64,000 bases of DNA from Pseudoclavibacter sp. Marseille-Q3772 (GTDB taxonomy: Bacteria; Actinomycetota; Actinomycetes; Actinomycetales; Microbacteriaceae). Below are positions 41,578 through 50,141 of this stretch, one piece after another. The notes under the pieces are model-generated. The model was not told where the DNA came from. It did no database searches and saw only the letters and a program-made list of their open reading frames with translations. The translations under genes and the position numbers were made by a program. The stretch lies in NCBI RefSeq assembly GCF_916618895.1, contig NZ_OU745391.1, positions 1,426,001 through 1,490,000 of the forward strand. Reading direction: 5' to 3'. Within the stretch, counting starts at the first letter, position 1. The number at the start of each line of letters is the position of its first letter.

Positions 41578-42438
41578 GTGACTAACTCAACCAGCTCGAA
41601 CACAGCGGAACCAACAATCGCGATTCTTGGGAGCGGCAATATGGCCGGTGCAGTCCTTGAGGGCGTGCTCGCATCCGAAACAGTGGGATCGCGGCCGATT
41701 CTGGTAACTACTCGGTCACAGGCAAGTGCGGATGCGTATGCGGCTGATGAGCGGGTCCGAGCGGTATCGCTCGAGGCAGACCCGAATGCCAATACTGCCG
41801 CTGCTGCCGAAGCTGATGTCATTGTGCTCGGTGTGAAACCGCAGATGTTGGTTGCACTGCTCGATGAGATCGCGCCCGCAGTGAAGCCGGGAGCGATCTG
41901 CATCTCGGTAGCCGCTGGTATTTCAATCGCAACGATTGAGGCGGCACTACCGGCACATGTGCGAGTCATCCGAGCCATGCCGAATACTCCGGCCGCAATT
42001 GGTAGGGGAGCCACCGGTATCGCAGCCGGTACGCGCGCCGACCAGGAAGCGATGAGTATCGCGGAAGCAATGTTTGCGACGGCAGGTACGGTCGTGACCG
42101 TCTCCGAAGAACAGATCGCACACGTGGCAGCCATTTCCGGCTCCGGCCCCGCATACGTGTACTACTTCATTGAGGCGCTCACCGATGCCGGTGTCGCACA
42201 CGGGCTCGATCCGGAAGTTGCCGCCGACCTCGCCCACCAGACCTTCGCTGGCGCCAGCGAGCTTGCATCCCGCCGCCGAGACCTCAGCGCAGCCGAATTG
42301 CGTCGTCGAGTCACAAGCCCCAAGGGCACCACCGAACAGGCCATCCGGGTGTTTGACGAAGCCGATGTGCGCGCCATCCTGGAACGAGCCGTGGCCGCGA
42401 ATATTCGCCGAAGCGAAGAGCTCGCAGCGCAGGCCTAA
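41578..42438 (+). CDS. proC: Pyrroline-5-carboxylate reductase
   Basis: The product is 286 residues from the GTG at 41578, chosen because the family length is about 270 and homology starts at IAILGSGNMAGAV (NAD(P)-binding GxGxMA). It catalyses the last step of proline synthesis. Other landmarks are VLGVKPQ, AMPNTPA and the signature SGSGPAYVYYFIEA, then the C-terminal LRRRVTSPKGTT. All are intact. It is followed 44 bases later by the J-domain gene. Confidence 0.95.
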   Translation: MTNSTSSNTAEPTIAILGSGNMAGAVLEGVLASETVGSRPILVTTRSQASADAYAADERVRAVSLEADPNANTAAAAEADVIVLGVKPQMLVALLDEIAPAVKPGAICISVAAGISIATIEAALPAHVRVIRAMPNTPAAIGRGATGIAAGTRADQEAMSIAEAMFATAGTVVTVSEEQIAHVAAISGSGPAYVYYFIEALTDAGVAHGLDPEVAADLAHQTFAGASELASRRRDLSAAELRRRVTSPKGTTEQAIRVFDEADVRAILERAVAANIRRSEELAAQA

Positions 42439-42482
42439 CTGGCACCACTCCAACGACCGAAACGATCTAAGCAGAGGCACCC

Positions 42483-43946
42483 TTGCGCGACTTCCCCGAA
42501 AATCTATACGCAGTGCTGGGCATCGCTCCGGATGCGAGTGAGGATGAGGTGCGTCGCGCCGGTCGGCACCGACAGCGGCAAACGCACCCCGACCTCGGCG
42601 GTGACGCGAGCGAGTTCACCCGCGTTCGGTTGGCGCTGGAAGTATTGCTGGATGAGAAGCGTCGAGCTGAGCACGACGCCTGGTTAGCGGCACGCCACGG
42701 CATCATCGCGCAACGCCGCGATACTGTCGGCACTCGACTGCGCCAGCAGCAGCGCGCACCACGCCAGTCGCCGCAGGCGCCGTCTCCGCATGCACACAGT
42801 ACGACGGCAGGTAGCGGCGATGTGCCAGAGTTCGAGCGGATCCCGAAACCGCGAGTGCAGGCATGGCGGATGGGGTGGTATCGCAAACAGTGGCATGCGG
42901 TTCCAGATGTGTGGCCGCCGGCTCGTCCGCTGCGGCGCGCGCCGGGCGCACTCGCACTCGTGAGCGCAATCGTGTTGGTATTGGTGCTGGGCGGGATCTG
43001 TGTTTGGCAGCTGGTGCCCGGATCGCCGATTGCGGTGGCGTGGTGGCCGGCCCTGATCGTTGTGGCGGTGCTGAGCGCGGTGTGGTTTACGGTGCACTGG
43101 CAGGGGGCGACCGGTCGCCGTGTGCGGATGCTCATGTTGGCAACGGTGGCCATCGCGGCACTGGATGCGGCAGCCTCCTTCGTGCTTGCGATGGTCGGGT
43201 TCTTTGAGGGGAACTCCGAGCGGATCCCGGGGTACGCCGCGCGCGGTGTCGCGTTATTAGTGGTCGCTGGAGTGCTCGGCTGGAGCTGGTTCGCAACCAA
43301 CCGGCACGCGCAACGTAACGAGATGGAACGCATCCTGTGCGAAATTGCCAATGAACAGGCGCCACCGGCTGATGATGACCAGCGGATGTGGGGCGAGCCC
43401 GGGGCAACCGCACTGCGAAACGCGGCCCCCGGAGTCAACCCGATTCGTCGCCGCTATGCGGAATCAATCATCGGGCCGCAACTGGATGCACTCACCCAGA
43501 TTCCGGGCGTTCGCATCGTGCACGGCGTGCGGCTGCCGGGAAGCGACCCGACCGTTGCGACGATTTCCCATGCTGTGCTCGCGGGCCGACGCCTAGCGCT
43601 GATCGACGATCAACTCTGGCGCCCGGGAAACTATGCGCTCGATCACCGCGGGCAGCTCTTGCGTAATGATTTTGTGTATGCCAACCCTGCGCAGGAGTTC
43701 CCGCACCGGGTAGCGCAGTGTGACGAGTACTTTGCCGATGCCGCTCAGGTGCGTGGCTGGGTCGCCGTGGTTGCCGACTCGACTGGACGTCTCGTGATTG
43801 ATAACGCGCGTACCTGGCCGAACGTTCGGCTCGCGGACGCTGAATCCCTGCTGCGGGAAGTGGGCGAATGGCTTGCCGGTGACGGCGAGCGAGTTGACCG
43901 ATTGCTTTTGCGTGATGTGCTCGCGCTGCAGGTCGACCCGAGCTAG
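42483..43946 (+). CDS. J-domain membrane protein with C-terminal nuclease-like domain
   Basis: The product is 487 residues from TTG. Residues 4-65 are a DnaJ J-domain (YAVLGIAPDASEDEV, with His-Pro-Asp in THPDLGG), which would stimulate an Hsp70. Four membrane helices follow at about 155-265. The C-terminal ~200 residues are soluble and contain IVHGVRLPG, SHAVLAGRRLALIDDQLW and PGNYALD, which recall NERD-type nuclease-related domains though the D/E-x-K site is not clear. It is found next to proC. It may recruit DnaK to a membrane process. The nuclease-like part is a weak suggestion. Confidence 0.75.
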   Translation: MRDFPENLYAVLGIAPDASEDEVRRAGRHRQRQTHPDLGGDASEFTRVRLALEVLLDEKRRAEHDAWLAARHGIIAQRRDTVGTRLRQQQRAPRQSPQAPSPHAHSTTAGSGDVPEFERIPKPRVQAWRMGWYRKQWHAVPDVWPPARPLRRAPGALALVSAIVLVLVLGGICVWQLVPGSPIAVAWWPALIVVAVLSAVWFTVHWQGATGRRVRMLMLATVAIAALDAAASFVLAMVGFFEGNSERIPGYAARGVALLVVAGVLGWSWFATNRHAQRNEMERILCEIANEQAPPADDDQRMWGEPGATALRNAAPGVNPIRRRYAESIIGPQLDALTQIPGVRIVHGVRLPGSDPTVATISHAVLAGRRLALIDDQLWRPGNYALDHRGQLLRNDFVYANPAQEFPHRVAQCDEYFADAAQVRGWVAVVADSTGRLVIDNARTWPNVRLADAESLLREVGEWLAGDGERVDRLLLRDVLALQVDPS

Positions 43947-43956
43947 CGCTTCTGTA

Positions 43957-44676
43957 CTAGCCGCGGTCGAGCGCCGGAAGTTGCTGCAATAGCGTGAGGA
44001 CGGCGTCACAGCTGTTTTGCGCGGCCCGTTCGATACCGATGCTGAACTCCTGACCGGCGGCGGGGCCACAGAGGTCGCTTACGGAACGCACCGAGGCAAA
44101 GCGCTTCGCGAAGGTTGTACACACCTGCGCGATGGCGCAGCTTTCCATATCGGTGGCTATGGCAGCGGGGAAAGCATTGCGGGTATCGGCCACATTGCGT
44201 TCGGTTACGAAGGTATCGCCGCTGAGGATGGTGGCCACATGCCAGTTCGCGTTATCCGCGGCAATATCGCGAGCTGCGGTAACCAGAGCTCCGTCAGCGG
44301 CGAATTGCACCGGCTGCCCTGGAACCTGGCCGCGCACATAGCCGAACTCGGTCGCATCCGCGGTACCGTAGCTGGTGCTGTCGGACACGGCGATATCACC
44401 CACGTTGATGTCGCGTGCCAGGCCGCCGCAACTACCCGCCGAGAGGATCAGCTGCGGAGCAAGCGTGGAAATCGCCCAAGTGGCGGCGCTTGCGGCAGCG
44501 ACCAAACCGATCCCGGTCGTGATCACGGCTATTCGCTCGCCGTGTAATGACCCGCAGACCACCTGCAGATGTTTCGGGGTATCGGTGAGTGTTGTTGGCT
44601 GCTCGAGGCGGTCGAGAAATGGTGCCGCCTCTTCGGGCATGGCGGTCAGGATGCAGACAGTTGCGTGTGCGGTCAT
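43957..44676 (-). CDS. mtnN: 5'-methylthioadenosine/S-adenosylhomocysteine nucleosidase
   Basis: The product is 239 residues from the ATG at 44676. It has the purine-nucleosidase fold: VCILTAMPEEAAPF at the start, SAGSCGGL, the VGDIAVSD strand and the DMESCAIAQ segment with the substrate-binding Met-Glu and a catalytic Asp near VSDLCG. It cleaves SAH to S-ribosylhomocysteine, the substrate of LuxS, encoded 8 bases upstream. A longer frame start at 44715 would overlap luxS and is less likely. The two form the activated methyl cycle. Confidence 0.92.
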   Translation of the reverse strand: MTAHATVCILTAMPEEAAPFLDRLEQPTTLTDTPKHLQVVCGSLHGERIAVITTGIGLVAAASAATWAISTLAPQLILSAGSCGGLARDINVGDIAVSDSTSYGTADATEFGYVRGQVPGQPVQFAADGALVTAARDIAADNANWHVATILSGDTFVTERNVADTRNAFPAAIATDMESCAIAQVCTTFAKRFASVRSVSDLCGPAAGQEFSIGIERAAQNSCDAVLTLLQQLPALDRG

Positions 44677-44684
44677 TGTTACGG

Positions 44685-45149
44685 TTACGCGTCCGTCGCG
44701 AATACCGTTTCCCACTCAGCGCGAGCGTCGAGGAAAGTCTGTACCGCATCCTTCGCCGCAGATAGGGAATGGTTCTCGCCCCATCCGCACTGCTCTTCGT
44801 TGGCAGCGGGGACGGCGTCGGCTGCTAGCAGATCACGGAAGGTGGTTGCTAGCAGCGGGAGGAACTGTTCGGGCTCAACGCCGAGCATGATGGCGTAGAA
44901 GCCTGTCTGGCAGCCCATTGGGGAGAAGTCGATGAGCTGATCGGTGTGGTTTCGCATGAGCTCTGCGGTGAGGTGCTCAATTGAGTGGATGGCGGGCATG
45001 GTCAGGTAGTCGCGGTTGGGTTGAGCGAACCGCACGTCGTACTTCACGAGCTCATCGCCGCCGGGGAGATGCTTGCGGTCGGCGATGCGGACGTAGGGCG
45101 CGACAACGGCGCGGTGATCTAGGTTGAACGACTCGACATTCATGCGCAT
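44685..45149 (-). CDS. luxS: S-ribosylhomocysteine lyase (LuxS)
   Basis: The product is 154 residues. Zinc ligands His55 and His59 with catalytic Glu58 (HSIEHL), catalytic Cys80 (GCQTGFY) and zinc ligand Cys121 (CGWGENHS) are all present. It produces homocysteine and DPD, the precursor of AI-2, so it recycles SAH and could also signal. It is first in a two-gene operon with mtnN. A TAAGCT box 7 bases before the ATG suggests a leaderless transcript. Confidence 0.97.
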   Translation of the reverse strand: MRMNVESFNLDHRAVVAPYVRIADRKHLPGGDELVKYDVRFAQPNRDYLTMPAIHSIEHLTAELMRNHTDQLIDFSPMGCQTGFYAIMLGVEPEQFLPLLATTFRDLLAADAVPAANEEQCGWGENHSLSAAKDAVQTFLDARAEWETVFATDA

Positions 45150-45156
45150 ACGGTCG

Positions 45157-45162
45157 AGCTTA
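45157..45162 (-). promoter_or_regulatory. -10 box (TAAGCT) of luxS-mtnN, leaderless
   Basis: TAAGCT on the - strand ends 7 bases before the luxS ATG, and no ribosome site is present. Confidence 0.5.
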
Positions 45163-45188
45163 CGGGTAGTGGTGGTCGTTCGGCCAGG

Positions 45189-45857
45189 TCAGCGCTGTGC
45201 GGCGAACCGTTCGACGTCTTCGGGGATGCCGGCGACGATGATGATGTCGTGGTCGGAGATCACCGTTTCGGCCTCGGCGTAGGTGAACTCCTTACCCGGA
45301 GCCTTGATTCCCACGATCGTCACCTGGTATTTGCTGCGGATCTGCGATTGGCGCAGCGACTGGCCACGGATTTGCCGGGGCGGGTAGAGCTTCGCCAAGA
45401 CGAAGTCGTCATCAAACTCGATGAAGTCGAGCATCCGGCCATTCACCAGGTGTGCGGCACGGTGACCTGCCTCGGCCTCCGGGAAGATCACGTGGTGCGC
45501 GCCGATGCGGCGCAAGATGCGACCGTGAGTGGCGGACATCGCTTTCGCCCAAATCTGCGGCACTTTTAGGTCGACGAGGTTTGCGGTCACCAGCACACTC
45601 GCCTCGATGGAGGTGCCCACGGCAACCACGGCGATGGAAAACTCCTGCGCCCCGATCTGCCGCAGCGCTTCGATATTGCGCGCGTCGACCTGGACTGCGT
45701 GCGTCACCCGCTCGGCCCACTTCTGGACCAGGTCGGGATCGGTATCGACCGCCAGCACATCCCGTCCGAGTCGATCAAGTTCTCCGGCGGTGGCGGCGCC
45801 GAAACGGCCCAGGCCGATCACCAGCACTGGGGCGCTTGCCGAAATTGGTTCACCCAA
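45189..45857 (-). CDS. ktrA: Potassium uptake regulatory subunit, KtrA/TrkA family
   Basis: The product is about 222 residues from one of two adjacent TTG codons (45857 or 45860); the former has better spacing to AGGAAAGG. The RCK-N Rossmann domain starts VLVIGLGRFGAATAGEL with acidic AVDTD after strand 2, and an RCK-C domain ends it. It gates the KtrB channel through nucleotide binding. The start overlaps the ktrB stop codon, so translation is coupled. Confidence 0.93.
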   Translation of the reverse strand: MGEPISASAPVLVIGLGRFGAATAGELDRLGRDVLAVDTDPDLVQKWAERVTHAVQVDARNIEALRQIGAQEFSIAVVAVGTSIEASVLVTANLVDLKVPQIWAKAMSATHGRILRRIGAHHVIFPEAEAGHRAAHLVNGRMLDFIEFDDDFVLAKLYPPRQIRGQSLRQSQIRSKYQVTIVGIKAPGKEFTYAEAETVISDHDIIIVAGIPEDVERFAAQR

Positions 45858-47292
45858 CAATGATCCTTTCCTCTGGCAGCGTGAATAGCTGCTTCTTATG
45901 GCGGGAGGCGAGGGCTGCAGCAAACGTTACCGTGCCCACACGTCCGAGCCACATCGTTGCCGACAGGATGTAGACACCCGCATCCGGCAGTCGTTCCGTC
46001 AAACCGGTACTCAACCCAACGGTGCCGAACGCTGATGTCGCGTCGAAGACCGCATCCTGCATCGACGCCCCGCTGACTTGCATGAGCGCAATTGCCGAGA
46101 TGGCAACGATCGTGCTTCCCCACAGCGCCACCGAGATGGCTAGCCGTAGAACATCCACCGGGATGCGGCGATGGAAGGCCTGGATGTCACGCACACCACG
46201 CGCTTCGGCTACGGCGGCTAAGAAGAGGATGGCGAAGGTGGTGACCTTGATACCGCCCGCGGTGGAGGCTGATCCGCCACCCACAAACATGAGCATCGTC
46301 ATGACGGTGACGGTGGATGCGTTTGCTTCGCCCAGATCGACGGTTGAGAATCCGCCAGAGCGGGTCATGACCGACAAGAACCCGGCAGTGAACGGCTCCA
46401 TCCCTGGATCGAGTGTGCCGAACGTTGCGTCGTTGCCGAGTTCGAGTAGGTAGATCGCGAGCCAGCCGCCGAGGAACAAGATTGTTGTGGTGACCAGGGT
46501 GATCTTGACGTGTAATCCGGGATGTTTGCGGGTGCGCACCCAGCGCACGAGCGAGAAGATGACCGGAAATCCGAGCGATCCGGCAAAGACTGCGACGGCG
46601 AGGCAGCCGAGCATCCAAGTGTCGTTCATGAACGGCTCGAGACCGTGAGCGGTCGGTACGAATCCGGTGTTTGTGAACGCGCTGGCCGCGAAGTAATAGG
46701 AATCGAGGATGGCTTTCCACACGGAGCCATAGTGCTCGTGGGTGATCAGCGAGATGAAGATGCCGCTGGCGACGATCGTTTCGATGATGGCGAGTGAAGT
46801 GACGACCGTAACGAGAACGCCGCCGATCTCGCCGAGTCGAACGGCCTGTGACTCGGAGACGGCGCCGGCGTGGATGCGCAGCGAGTTGCCGTCGGATGCG
46901 GCCACCAGTTTTTGGCGGAGGCCAAGTTTTCGGGTCACTACAGCGCCGAGGATGGATGCGAGTGTCAGCACGCCGACTGCGCCGACCTGGATGCCGGTGA
47001 AGATGAGGACATTGCCAAAGGCCGACCAGTGAGTTGCCATATCCACGACCGTGAGGCCGGTGACGCAGATGGTGGAGACCGCGGTGAATAGCGCCTCCGC
47101 GAACGGGGTGACTTGACCGTTGGCGCTTGAGATCGGCAGCATGAGCAGGAATGCCCATAGGAAGATGATGCAGGTGAAGATGATTACCGCGAAGCGGCTT
47201 GGTGACTTCGACTTGAGTCGCTGATACGCCCCACGGATCTGTGAGAGTGGGGTGGGGTGGTGTGAGTTGAGCCCCTGACTCGAAGTTGGCAT
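45850..47292 (-). CDS. ktrB: Potassium uptake channel subunit, KtrB/TrkH family
   Basis: The product is 480 residues from the ATG at 47292; an upstream frame start at 47406 adds residues lacking homology and lies before the promoter box. Repeated helix-P loop-helix units carry Gly-containing selectivity loops (STICVTGLTVVD, SAFTNTGFV, MTRSGGFSTVD, SAFGTVGLSTG). It conducts K+ (or Na+-coupled K+) inward with KtrA. The TAGCAT box 7 bases upstream suggests leaderless expression. Confidence 0.93.
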   Translation of the reverse strand: MPTSSQGLNSHHPTPLSQIRGAYQRLKSKSPSRFAVIIFTCIIFLWAFLLMLPISSANGQVTPFAEALFTAVSTICVTGLTVVDMATHWSAFGNVLIFTGIQVGAVGVLTLASILGAVVTRKLGLRQKLVAASDGNSLRIHAGAVSESQAVRLGEIGGVLVTVVTSLAIIETIVASGIFISLITHEHYGSVWKAILDSYYFAASAFTNTGFVPTAHGLEPFMNDTWMLGCLAVAVFAGSLGFPVIFSLVRWVRTRKHPGLHVKITLVTTTILFLGGWLAIYLLELGNDATFGTLDPGMEPFTAGFLSVMTRSGGFSTVDLGEANASTVTVMTMLMFVGGGSASTAGGIKVTTFAILFLAAVAEARGVRDIQAFHRRIPVDVLRLAISVALWGSTIVAISAIALMQVSGASMQDAVFDATSAFGTVGLSTGLTERLPDAGVYILSATMWLGRVGTVTFAAALASRHKKQLFTLPEERIIVG

Positions 47293-47299
47293 GACTTTG

Positions 47300-47305
47300 A
47301 TGCTA
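47300..47305 (-). promoter_or_regulatory. -10 box (TAGCAT) of ktrBA, leaderless
   Basis: TAGCAT on the - strand ends 7 bases before the ktrB ATG at 47292. This argues against a c-di-AMP riboswitch leader. Confidence 0.45.
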
Positions 47306-47362
47306 CCGGGCTGGATCGGAGTGGAATTCCAACGAGCGATTGAAAATTTGTAAACAATAGCG

Positions 47363-47382
47363 CCAGAATGTGGCAATTCTGG
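47363..47382. promoter_or_regulatory. Inverted repeat in the ktrB / helix-turn-helix intergenic region
   Basis: CCAGAAT-6-ATTCTGG (47363-47369 with 47376-47382) is a perfect 7-bp dyad suited to a dimeric regulator. A second dyad GTCAC-TCTG-GTGAC lies at 47425-47438. Which gene they serve is unknown. Confidence 0.4.
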
Positions 47383-47464
47383 TAGCGACACTCTAGTGTG
47401 GTTCAAGCACTTGTGTTCACAATTGTCACTCTGGTGACGTTAACCGTGGAGGGACCGCGATCTC

Positions 47465-47668
47465 ATGGCAGCTGAATTGTCCGACGTGCGTTTCTTGACG
47501 GTCGCCGAAGTTGCTGAACTGATGCGCGTCTCGAAGATGACTGTCTATCGCATGGTTCACGCGGGTGAGCTTCCCGCGGTTAAGTTCGGCCGCTCGTACC
47601 GAGTGCCAGAGTCTGCGGTGAATGACGCCATCAACGGTGTCGCACGCGACGGCAAGCAGACTGCCTAA
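47465..47668 (+). CDS. Small excisionase-type helix-turn-helix protein (Rv0500A-like)
   Basis: The product is 67 residues with a strong GGAGGG site. A single MerR/excisionase-type helix-turn-helix reads FLTVAEVAELMRVSKMTVYRM, split by its turn, then GRSYRVPESAV. It matches the conserved actinobacterial protein known as Rv0500A in M. tuberculosis, always beside the bS22 gene as here. It is related to BldC-type regulators. No transposon or phage context is near, so it is a resident gene and not an excisionase of an element. Confidence 0.88.
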   Translation: MAAELSDVRFLTVAEVAELMRVSKMTVYRMVHAGELPAVKFGRSYRVPESAVNDAINGVARDGKQTA

Positions 47669-47754
47669 GCGATCCGCAAGCATGTAGAATTGACGGATGT
47701 GCCTTCGCGAGGGCGAAGGGTTCGTTGCGCAGTTAACTGAACAGAGGAAACACT

Positions 47755-47853
47755 ATGGGTTCTGTAATCAAGAAGCGCCGCAAGCGTATGTCCAAGAAGA
47801 AGCACCGCAAGCTGCTTCGCAAGACTCGCCACCAGCGTCGCAACAAGAAGTAG
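47755..47853 (+). CDS. Ribosomal protein bS22 (AURKAIP1/COX24-like, Rv0500B-like)
   Basis: This 32-residue, extremely basic protein starts [19 protein letters not shown] and ends in NKK. The sequence is nearly identical to the actinobacterial bS22/Rv0500B small-subunit peptide and the COX24 domain. An AGAGG site lies 7 bases before the ATG. A TAGAAT box at 47685-47690 may be its own promoter. It is easily missed because of size. Confidence 0.92.
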   Translation: MGSVIKKRRKRMSKKKHRKLLRKTRHQRRNKK

Positions 47854-48033
47854 CTCTCGGCTTTGCTGTCGAGTATGGGCGTCAACCATTCGGTTGGCGC
47901 CCAGCTGCGTTTCCGGGTTTGTTCGGGTTTGTTCCCCCTGCATTCCGGGTAACGCGTGTTCGCCGCAGCTTGGCTGCCCTGCTGCCGGGTCCGTTCCGCC
48001 TGCGCTTGCCGTCCGTCCGCACTCCCTCACGCG

Positions 48034-48163
48034 CCCCTGCATTTCGCCTCCCTTGCATCCTCTGTGTGCCTCCACTGCCATCGCACCACACCCCACATCC
48101 ACCCTGACGCGCCCCTGACTCGCCCCCTGCATTTCGCCTCCCTTGCATCCTCTGTGTGCCTCC
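48034..48163 (+). repeat. 40-bp perfect direct repeat, two copies
   Basis: Bases 48034-48073 and 48124-48163 are identical over 40 bases (beginning CCCCTGCATTTCGCC, ending GTGTGCCTCC), 90 bases apart start to start. They are flanked by GCGCCCCTGAC-like variants, which suggests duplication of a ~90-base unit. Confidence 0.9.
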
Positions 48164-48370
48164 CACCTGCATCCGCATCCCCTCAAGCGCCCCCTCATCC
48201 GCATCCCCCCCCTCATCCGCATCCCACCTCACATCGCACCCCACCCTCCCCACATTCGACTTCGGGCCCCTTTGCACCTGGTGGCGTTTCTGTGCAGTGG
48301 GCTACCTGACGCTGACAGGTTTGGGCCGGTTTACGCGTGACGTTTACTCTCAAATGGGCCAACGCGAGGG

Positions 48371-48467
48371 TGTGCGAAGTAGGCCCCAACGCGAGCGGGT
48401 GTGCAGGGTTTGGGCCGGGTTTGCATAGTTGGGTGGCGGTTTACTGTGCGAAGTGGGCCCCAACGCG
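48371..48467 (+). repeat. 23-bp imperfect direct repeat, two copies
   Basis: Bases 48371-48393 and 48445-48467 match at 22 of 23 positions (TGTGCGAAGT, then GGCCCCAACGCG), 74 bases apart. A shorter relative (GGGCCAACGCG) lies at about 48356. Confidence 0.85.
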
Positions 48468-48646
48468 GTTCTCGGAGGGACGGGGAAAGCGGCAGCGGAT
48501 GCGGTGGGTTGCGCCAGTGCGAACTTTGCGCGTGACGCGGCTCGGCACCTAGACTTGCTCACCAGGTGCGCTGGGAAGTCTGGTCAGCAATGACGTAAAC
48601 GCTGCCCGCCTAACGGCTACCCGACTGAGATTCGAGGAGTGCCCAC

Positions 48647-49888
48647 TTGCCAGCCTTGACCAACCGCCCCGACGACCAGTTTTCGCTCAAAGAGCGGCTG
48701 AACTCCCAGAAGTTCGGCGGCACCGTACTGCTGCTCGCCGCGATGTTGGCGATGATTATCGCCAACTCTCCCCTCGCCGAATGGTACGAAAACCTCAAAC
48801 AGACTGACCTGCCGATCCCCGCGATCGGTATTGAGCACATGTCCGTCGCCCACTGGGCGAGCGACGGCGTGCTTGCATTCTTTTTCTTCGTGGTGGGGCT
48901 CGAGCTGAAACGCGAATTTGTCACCGGCCAGCTGCGTGACCCGCGCAAGGCATCACTCCCCATGGCGGCCGCAGTTGGCGGCATGATTGTGCCCGCGGCA
49001 ATGTTCGCGGCCATCGTCGCCATCGGCGGTCAGGGGGGTTCCGAAGGATGGGCGATCCCGGTAGCCACCGACATCGCGTTCTGTGTTGGTCTGCTCGCAG
49101 TGTTCGGTAAGGGGCTGCCTTCGCCATTCCGCGTCTTCCTGCTCACCCTCGCAGTGGTTGATGACCTGCTCGGTATCACCCTGATCGCAATCTTCTACAC
49201 CGCCGACCTCAATGTGCTCTGGCTCATCGTGTCGCTCGCAGTGGTGGCGGTGTACGGCCTGCTGGTCAATAAGGGTGTCTACAAGTGGTGGCTACTCATC
49301 CCGATCGGAGTGCTTGCCTGGTACTTCATGCTCCTGTCCGGCGTGCACGCAACCATCGCCGGCGTACTGCTCGGCCTGACCGTGCCGGCAATTCCGCGCA
49401 AGGGCGACGAGATCTCCTTCGCGGAAGACATGGAGCACGACTGGAACCCGGTGTCGCAGGCATTCGCCCTACCGGTGTTTGCGTTCTTCGCTGCTGGTGT
49501 GCCGCTAGCGGCAGGTGACGGCAGCTTCCTGGATTCGATCACCCATCCGGTTTTCCTCGCCGCATTCCTCGGACTGCTGGTCGGTAAGCCCCTCGGCATC
49601 TTCCTCACCGTGTTTGCGCTACACAAACTGCCAGCATTCGATCTGGACGACAATCTCCGATTGGGCGATATCGGAGCGCTCGGGGGCTTAGCCGGTATCG
49701 GCTTCACAGTCTCCCTGCTCATTGGAGAACTCGCGTTCCGCGGTTCCGAAGCCTTCCTCGAGTATGGCCACCTCGGTGTCATCCTCGGCTCGCTGCTCGC
49801 GGCCATCATCTCGATCTTCCTGCTCCGGTGGCGCGTGCGCTTCCACGTTGGTGAGAAGCTCGACGACGACGAAGCCGTTATGCCCTAA
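48647..49888 (+). CDS. nhaA: Na+/H+ antiporter NhaA
   Basis: The product is 413 residues from TTG with a GAGGAG site. It has about 12 membrane helices and the functional acidic residues Asp142 (ATDIAF) and Asp172-Asp173 (VVDDLLG), which correspond to Asp133, Asp163 and Asp164 of E. coli NhaA. It exchanges cytoplasmic Na+ for external H+ in pH and salt homeostasis. The stop codon overlaps the start of the glutaredoxin-like gene by one base. Confidence 0.95.
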   Translation: MPALTNRPDDQFSLKERLNSQKFGGTVLLLAAMLAMIIANSPLAEWYENLKQTDLPIPAIGIEHMSVAHWASDGVLAFFFFVVGLELKREFVTGQLRDPRKASLPMAAAVGGMIVPAAMFAAIVAIGGQGGSEGWAIPVATDIAFCVGLLAVFGKGLPSPFRVFLLTLAVVDDLLGITLIAIFYTADLNVLWLIVSLAVVAVYGLLVNKGVYKWWLLIPIGVLAWYFMLLSGVHATIAGVLLGLTVPAIPRKGDEISFAEDMEHDWNPVSQAFALPVFAFFAAGVPLAAGDGSFLDSITHPVFLAAFLGLLVGKPLGIFLTVFALHKLPAFDLDDNLRLGDIGALGGLAGIGFTVSLLIGELAFRGSEAFLEYGHLGVILGSLLAAIISIFLLRWRVRFHVGEKLDDDEAVMP

Positions 49889-50124
49889 TGGTCGTCGACT
49901 TCTACGAACGCGAGGGCTGTCACCTCTGCGAAGAAGCACTCGAAATCGTCATGGCCGAGTGCCAGGCGGCAGGCGCGACACTTCGCCGGCACGACATCAC
50001 AACCGACGAGGGCTTGCAGCAGCGCTACGGGGAGTTCATCCCGGTAGTAGTAATCGATGACGTGCAGCATTCGACGTGGTTTGTGGATGCGGAACGGTTA
50101 CGAAACGCTCTCCGGGGCAGCTAG
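49888..50124 (+). CDS. Glutaredoxin-like thioredoxin-fold protein
   Basis: This 78-residue protein has a redox motif C11-H-L-C14 after the first strand (VVDFYEREG), a second strand, and a cis-Pro-type turn at FIPVVVID, which is the DUF836/glutaredoxin-like family pattern. It probably reduces disulphides in the cytoplasm. Translation is coupled to nhaA by a TAATG overlap. Confidence 0.85.
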   Translation: MVVDFYEREGCHLCEEALEIVMAECQAAGATLRRHDITTDEGLQQRYGEFIPVVVIDDVQHSTWFVDAERLRNALRGS

Positions 50125-50141
50125 CTGCAGACAGACGCTCG

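Larger units (their letters stand above)
47854..48646. other. Repeat-rich, C-rich non-coding region before nhaA
   Basis: About 790 bases hold no credible gene. The first 430 are strongly C-rich on the + strand with CATCCGCATCCC-like runs; the later part switches to G-rich. Open frames here are low-complexity artefacts. Two families of direct repeats are listed separately. The last ~60 bases before 48647 carry the nhaA ribosome site GAGGAG. No terminator with a T-tract is evident after bS22. Confidence 0.7.

Noticed and set aside
42467..43438. A 323-residue frame antisense to the J-domain gene
   Set aside because: Arg/Ser/Ala-rich shadow with no recognisable domain; the sense gene has an intact HPD motif.
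47293..47464. c-di-AMP (ydaO-type) riboswitch before ktrB
   Set aside because: The -10 box lies only 7 bases from the ktrB start, leaving no leader, and no conserved riboswitch pairing was seen.
47465..47668. Phage or plasmid excisionase
   Set aside because: Despite the excisionase-like fold it is paired with bS22 as in other actinobacteria and no integrase or att site is near.
47882..48340. Several overlapping frames in the C-rich intergenic region
   Set aside because: They are low complexity (Pro/His/Arg runs), present in nearly all frames and without ribosome sites.
48034..48467. Possible CRISPR array
   Set aside because: Only two copies of each of two different repeats, no regular spacers and no cas genes.
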